Assembly: GCF_026627255.1 (NCBI RefSeq)
Contig: NZ_JAPNLM010000008.1
Location: 1 to 64,000, forward strand
Direction of reading: 5' to 3'
Source of the DNA: Streptomyces antarcticus
GTDB lineage: Bacteria > Actinomycetota > Actinomycetes > Streptomycetales > Streptomycetaceae
DNA length: 64,000 bases
Part shown: piece by piece, positions 59,759-64,000 of the stretch
Position numbering within the stretch: position 1 is the stretch's first letter
Layout: each line of letters starts with the position of its first letter
The notes under the pieces: model-generated
Seen by the model: the letters and a program-made list of their open reading frames with translations, nothing else
What the model was told of the DNA's origin: nothing
Databases searched by the model: none
Translations under genes and position numbers: made by a program

Positions 59759-61783
59759 TCATGCCGGGTGCTCCGACTGGGCCAGTCCGAAGCCCCGTTG
59801 GAAGGCAGCCATCAGGCCGGGGTCGTGCAGGGGTTGTCCGGTGTCGTCGTCCCGGCGCGGGGCAGGGGCCTCGCGCAGCTGCGGGACGAGGTGCTCCTGG
59901 GCGCGGCGCCGGGGCAGCGAGGGCCGGTCGCCGCCGTCGCGGGCGGCGGGCACGGTCCGCTCGGCGGGGGCGTACGGGCGCTCGGGAAGCGGCACGGGTA
60001 CGAGGCCCCGCGCCTCCCCGGCCCGCCCGTAGGGGGCTTGGGCCGCGACCCCGGCGAGGGGCTCGTCCCGGGCGTCGTCCCGCCGGCCGGGGTCCGCCGG
60101 GCCGGGGACCCCCGGCACGGCATCCCACGGCGGGGTCTCGGCCGCGCCCCACGGCTCCGGCCCGGCCGTGCCCCACAGCTCCGGCCCGACCGCGCCCCAC
60201 GGCCCGGTCCGCTCCGGCTCCCACGGCCCGGCCTCGGCCGGCTCCCCGAACTCGGCCCGCTCGGACCGGTCGGACCGCTCGAGCCGGTCGGACCGCTCGA
60301 GCCCGTCCGCCTTCGCGGCCCACTCCCGTGAGGGCCGCGGCGGGCGGGCCGGCTCCTCCCACGCCGGCTGCGGCGGCGCGGCGCCCCAAGCCGGTTCAGT
60401 CCCCCATGCCGGTTCCGCCTCCCGGGCGGGCGCGGCCCCCCAAGCCGGTGCCGCCCGTCCCGCGTCCGGGGACTCCTGGCGCGGCGGCCCCACCCGTACG
60501 GGCTCCAGGGGCGGCGTCCCCGTCCCCGCACCGGTCCCCCAGGAGGTCGGCCGGGAGCCGCCCACCGCGTCGGCGGCGCCCGGCGCCTCCGCGCCCAGCA
60601 GTTCCTGCGGCAGCACCAGGACGGCGAGCACACCGCCGTAGATGTTGGACTTGAGCTCGACGGCGATCCCGTGCCGCCGGGCCAGGGCCGCGACGACGAA
60701 CAGGCCGATCCGCCCGTCGGCGAGCAGGTTCCGGACGCTGATCCGGTCGGGGTCGCCGAGCAGGGCGTTCATCCGGTGCTGCTCCGCGGGCGGCATGCCG
60801 AGTCCCCGGTCCTCCACCTCGACCGCGATCCCGGCGGTGACCCGCTCGGCCCGCAGCACCACATCGGTGTCGGGGGCGGAGAACACGGTGGCGTTCTCGA
60901 CCAGTTCGGCCAGCAGGTGCACCACGTCGGCGACGGCGTGGCCGCGTACGCTGCCGCCGGCCGGGGGTACCACCTTGACCCGGGTGTACTGCTCGACCTC
61001 CGCGACCGAGGAGCGGAGCACCTCGCTCAGGTCGATGGGCCGGGTCCACTGGCGGCGCGAAGCCGCGCCGCCGAGCACGGCCAGGTTCTCGGCGTGGCGG
61101 CGGATGCGGGTGGCGAGGTGGTCGACGTGGAAGAGCTCCTTGAGCAGGTCCGGGTCCTCGACCGTGTCCTCCAGGCCGTCCAGAAGCGAGATCTCCCGGT
61201 GGACGAGCGACTGCAGCCGGCGGGCGAGGTTGACGAACACCTCCACCTTCCGCTCGCTGTCGGACGGGGTGACCGGGCCGGCCAGCCGCGCGACGGTCGA
61301 GTACGCCTGCTCGCGGGCGCCCCGCAGCTCCTGGGAGAGCAGCCAGAACTCGTCCACGCCCGTCGGGTCGCCGCCGGGCGGCGGTCCGGTCGGGCCGCCG
61401 CGCACCGGGCGCGCCGGTGCCTCGCCGCGCTCCAGCCGGTCGGCGGCGGCCCGCAGTTCCTGCCGCCCGCGCACGCTCGAGCGGCGCAGCGCCTCGCACC
61501 GGTCCCGGACCGCCTTGGCGGAGCGCTGGGCTCCGAGGAGGGCCGCCGCGAGGGCGGCGACGACGAGCAGGGCGCAGCCGGTCAGTACGGGCCACAGCCG
61601 GGCGTCCAGCTCGCCCGCTCCGCCGCCGAGCTGGAGGGTGAAGATCACCGCGGCGGCGCCGCTGAGCCCGGCGGCGAGGGCGGGCAGCAGGGCGGCGCGG
61701 ACCAGCTGGGGCCTTATCTGCCGGCCCGGACCGGTGACGGCGTGTCTCGACGGGGAGTGGCGGGCGGCGCGAAGTCCGGACAT
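59759..61783 (-). CDS. Conservon sensor histidine kinase (CvnA-like)
   Basis: The 674-residue membrane protein has two hydrophobic segments near its N-terminus (LVRAALLPALAAGLSGAAAVIF and LWPVLTGCALLVVAALAAALLG). The dimerisation-type region has LFHVDHLATRIRRHAENLAVLGG. The ATP-binding domain has AELVENATVFSAPDTDVVLRA (N box), EVEDRGLGMP and DGRIGLFVVAALARRHGI. The C-terminal third is a low-complexity Pro/Trp/Glu-rich tail of about 230 residues with WGAA and ERSDR repeats. It starts the operon with roadblock and DUF742 genes. Confidence 0.9.
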   Translation of the reverse strand: MSGLRAARHSPSRHAVTGPGRQIRPQLVRAALLPALAAGLSGAAAVIFTLQLGGGAGELDARLWPVLTGCALLVVAALAAALLGAQRSAKAVRDRCEALRRSSVRGRQELRAAADRLERGEAPARPVRGGPTGPPPGGDPTGVDEFWLLSQELRGAREQAYSTVARLAGPVTPSDSERKVEVFVNLARRLQSLVHREISLLDGLEDTVEDPDLLKELFHVDHLATRIRRHAENLAVLGGAASRRQWTRPIDLSEVLRSSVAEVEQYTRVKVVPPAGGSVRGHAVADVVHLLAELVENATVFSAPDTDVVLRAERVTAGIAVEVEDRGLGMPPAEQHRMNALLGDPDRISVRNLLADGRIGLFVVAALARRHGIAVELKSNIYGGVLAVLVLPQELLGAEAPGAADAVGGSRPTSWGTGAGTGTPPLEPVRVGPPRQESPDAGRAAPAWGAAPAREAEPAWGTEPAWGAAPPQPAWEEPARPPRPSREWAAKADGLERSDRLERSDRSERAEFGEPAEAGPWEPERTGPWGAVGPELWGTAGPEPWGAAETPPWDAVPGVPGPADPGRRDDARDEPLAGVAAQAPYGRAGEARGLVPVPLPERPYAPAERTVPAARDGGDRPSLPRRRAQEHLVPQLREAPAPRRDDDTGQPLHDPGLMAAFQRGFGLAQSEHPA

Positions 61784-62073
61784 CTGCGTCCTCGGTACGT
61801 GGGGCCCGGCCCCCAGCGTTCTCGGGGCCGGTGTTGATCACCGGTTACCCACGCTAGACCGCACCCTCCCGCCCCGGACGGCGAGTTGGGGAAGTTGGGC
61901 AGGGTGCTTCCCGCTCCCGGTGGAGCGCTCGCACAACCGCCCGAATCCGCCGGGGCGCCTCCGGCGCGGGGACCGCGGTGGCCCCGCGCCGGACGACCCG
62001 CCCCCGCGGGCCGGTGCCTCCACGAGCCGACGGCCTCTTGGCGCACCTGCGACCCGACGGCCCCTCGGCGCAC

Positions 62074-63300
62074 CTACGACCCGACGGCCTCGGACTCCTC
62101 GCGCCCCACGGGACTCGGCGCCGCGGACGCCGCCGACGGTGCTTCTCCGGCGGCCGGGAAGGCCTCCGCCGTCTGCACGGTGCCCGCCGCCCTGGCCGCC
62201 ACGAACGGGCGCCACCACGGTGCGGCCGGGACCGAGGCCGTTCCCGGTTCGAAGGGCTGGCCCGGAATCGGCAGGGCGATGGCCGCCCCGCTTTCCCCGG
62301 CGGCGGCGACGGTGCCCTCGCCCGGCTCGTCCCACGGGTGGGGGGCCAGGTTGAAGGTGCCCCAGTGGATCGGCAGCATCGTGCCGTGCGGGATGCCGCC
62401 CTGGAGGTCGAGGTGGGCGCGCATGCCCTCCTCGGGGGTCATGTGGATGTCGGGCCAGTACTCCGAGTAGGCCCCGATCTGGATCATCGTGGCGTCGAAG
62501 GGGCCGTGCGCGGCGCCGATCTCGCGGAAGCCGGGGAAGTACCCGGTGTCGCCGCTGTGGTAGATCCGGTGGTCGTCGCCCGCTACCACCCAGGACGCCC
62601 ACAGGGTGTGCTGCTGGTTGCGCAGGCCGCGCCCGCAGAAGTGCCGGGCCGGGGTCGCCGTGAGGGTGAGTCCGGCGATCTTGGTGCTCTCGTTCCAGTC
62701 GAGCTCGCGCAGCCGGTCGGCCGGGACTCCCCAGCGCTCCAGGTGCGCGCCGACGCCGAGCGGGACCGCGAAGACCGTGTCCGTACCGGCCAGGCTCTTG
62801 ATCGTCGGGAGGTCGAGGTGGTCGTAGTGGTCGTGCGAGATCACCACGACGTCGACGTCACCCAGCGAGGCCAGGGGTACCGGCACCGGATGCAGCCGCT
62901 TGGGCCCGGCGAACGGGAAGGGGGAGCAGCGGTCGCCCCAGACCGGGTCGAACAGCACGCGTCGCCCGTCGATCTCGGCGAGCACGCTGGAATGGCCCAT
63001 CCAGGTCACGCGCAGCCCGCTCGCGGGCGGCCTGGCCAGTTCCGCGAGGGTGGTCGGGTAGACGGGGATCGGCGCGCCTGGGTTGCGGCGCAGCCGCTGT
63101 TCCTTGTGGAAGTAGATCTTGGCGAACTCCCGCATCGACCCGGAGGGCCTGGTCCGGGCGCCGACCGGGTTCTGGAAGACGCCGTCGGCGAAGTTCGGCG
63201 AGCGGCGGATGCGCTCCAGCCGGGCGCCGGACGGGTCCGCGCCGAAGGCTTCGGGCCGCAGGGCGCGCAGCCGTGGACGCAGGGGACGGGAGCCGGTCAA
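62074..63300 (-). CDS. NAPE-PLD-like metallo-beta-lactamase fold hydrolase
   Basis: The 408-residue MBL-fold protein has SHDHYDHLD (HxHxDH), WMGHSSVLAEIDGRRVLFDPVWGDR, TPARHFCGRGLRNQQHTLWASW and HSGDTGYFPGF. The layout matches N-acyl-phosphatidylethanolamine phospholipase D-like and UlaG-like enzymes. The substrate is unknown. The C-terminal 60 residues are Ala/Pro-rich. The TTG at 63300 has AGGAGGCGC upstream. It is transcribed alone on the minus strand. Confidence 0.88.
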   Translation of the reverse strand: MTGSRPLRPRLRALRPEAFGADPSGARLERIRRSPNFADGVFQNPVGARTRPSGSMREFAKIYFHKEQRLRRNPGAPIPVYPTTLAELARPPASGLRVTWMGHSSVLAEIDGRRVLFDPVWGDRCSPFPFAGPKRLHPVPVPLASLGDVDVVVISHDHYDHLDLPTIKSLAGTDTVFAVPLGVGAHLERWGVPADRLRELDWNESTKIAGLTLTATPARHFCGRGLRNQQHTLWASWVVAGDDHRIYHSGDTGYFPGFREIGAAHGPFDATMIQIGAYSEYWPDIHMTPEEGMRAHLDLQGGIPHGTMLPIHWGTFNLAPHPWDEPGEGTVAAAGESGAAIALPIPGQPFEPGTASVPAAPWWRPFVAARAAGTVQTAEAFPAAGEAPSAASAAPSPVGREESEAVGS

Positions 63301-63538
63301 AGCGCCTCCTGGGAGGATGGGTCACGCGGGTCGTGGACGTCTACCCCCATCCCAACGCACACGGGCCCCGAAGGATTCCTCTCCCGGCCGGGTGGTCCCC
63401 CGTGTCGCACGCGCCCCGGCCGTCCCGCCCCTCTCCCCTTTCCCCCGAGGGCGCCCCGCCGCCACCGCCCCGGCGTCTTGACACCCGGCCCCGACCCCCG
63501 ACCCCCAGCCCCAACCCCCGTCTCCCGTCCCCGCCCGT

Positions 63539-64000
63539 CTACAGCGGCAGCAGGTCCGGCCGCTTCGCCGCGACGTGGTCCCCGGAGGACTCCCCGCGCA
63601 GCCGCCGGCCGATCCAGGGGGCGAGGTGTTCGCGCGCCCACTGGATGTTGTCCCGGGTGGTGTCCACCGAGCCGCGCGGCCGCTGCGGCGGCCACGGCTG
63701 GTCGGGGTCGGCCGGCACCTGGATCCCCAGCACCTGCGCGGCGCGCAGGGCCACGCGCGTGTGCCCCTCGGGCGACAGGTGCAGCCGGTCGCCGTCCCAG
63801 GCCCGCCGGTCCTGTACGGACCTGAGGGACCAGAGGTCGAGCACCGGGCAGTCGTACCGGTCGGCGATGGAGCGCACGTGGGCGCTGTACATCGCCACCT
63901 TGCCGCGGAGGTGCCTGAGGACGGGAACGCCGCGGGTGTCGAAGCCGGTGGTGATCATGACCTGGCCTACGGACCCGGCGAGGTCGGCCACCGCGGCCTC
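63539..64000 (-). CDS. SGNH/GDSL-like esterase, 3' part only
   Basis: The frame runs off the right edge of the window, so its start is not seen. It has the block V signature DGDRLHLSPEGHTRVA with the catalytic Asp and His of SGNH hydrolases, and VAMYSAHVRSIADRYDCPVLDLWSLR before it. At least 153 codons are visible. The GDSL serine must lie upstream of 64000. It is probably an esterase or lipase-type enzyme. Confidence 0.82.
   Translation of the reverse strand, partial: EAAVADLAGSVGQVMITTGFDTRGVPVLRHLRGKVAMYSAHVRSIADRYDCPVLDLWSLRSVQDRRAWDGDRLHLSPEGHTRVALRAAQVLGIQVPADPDQPWPPQRPRGSVDTTRDNIQWAREHLAPWIGRRLRGESSGDHVAAKRPDLLPL

Overview
The window reads as high-GC actinobacterial DNA, most likely a Streptomyces chromosome. 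The support is a very high third-position GC, many GTG and TTG starts, and Streptomyces-type gene sets: SigK/RskA, a TioE-type double MerR, an erythromycin-esterase homologue, a SpoIIE-type phosphatase, a conservon (histidine kinase, roadblock, DUF742), duplicated ctaD/qcrB and a split transketolase. No ribosomal RNA and no CRISPR array was seen.

Layout. (1) 1-22.1 kb, mostly intact chromosomal genes: ECF sigma factor and anti-sigma factor, CorA, a HTH-TOBE protein, a divergent ArgP/LysE pair, a double Nudix protein, a class C penicillin-binding protein (DacB), an acyl-CoA dehydrogenase beside a PadR regulator, a DUF6545-like membrane protein, an erythromycin-esterase homologue with its MerR regulator, a serine beta-lactamase-like hydrolase, a GAF/PP2C phosphatase, a broken methyltransferase, a fatty-acid desaturase and cytochrome oxidase subunit I. 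(2) 22.8-55.8 kb, a tRNA-Pro-associated island. A 44-bp perfect direct repeat (22807-22850 and 55728-55771) equals the 3' part of the tRNA-Pro(GGG) gene, from its anticodon loop to just past the 3' end; the right copy lies in the full tRNA gene. The island holds a sulfur cassette (ArsR-rhodanese, MBL-rhodanese, MFS), a metal cassette (MerR, CPx-ATPase, HMA protein, TauE-cupredoxin fusion, DUF6153 protein, three small proteins), an arsenic cassette (ArsC, two ArsRs, an aquaglyceroporin-like channel, a flavoprotein), a 1352-residue STAND/TPR NTPase, a partial respiratory module (second CtaD, subunit 4, QcrB), a few metabolic genes, an initiator tRNA and a secreted cupredoxin. About ten broken genes are scattered among these. 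(3) 55.8-64 kb, chromosomal again: a two-gene transketolase behind a SoxR-like box, an MmcQ/YjbR protein, a conservon whose last position holds a GAF protein instead of the usual GTPase, an NAPE-PLD-like metallo-hydrolase and the 3' part of a GDSL esterase.

How it fits together. The island looks like an old integrative element that lost its recombination genes and kept a payload for metal, arsenic and sulfide stress plus extra terminal-oxidase parts. Two near-identical MerR-type promoters (28543 and 33054) link the CPx-ATPase to a three-gene operon of small Cys/Met-rich proteins. Paired ArsR-like palindromes sit at the arsenic genes. Product names come from family motifs recognised by eye; no database search was possible.
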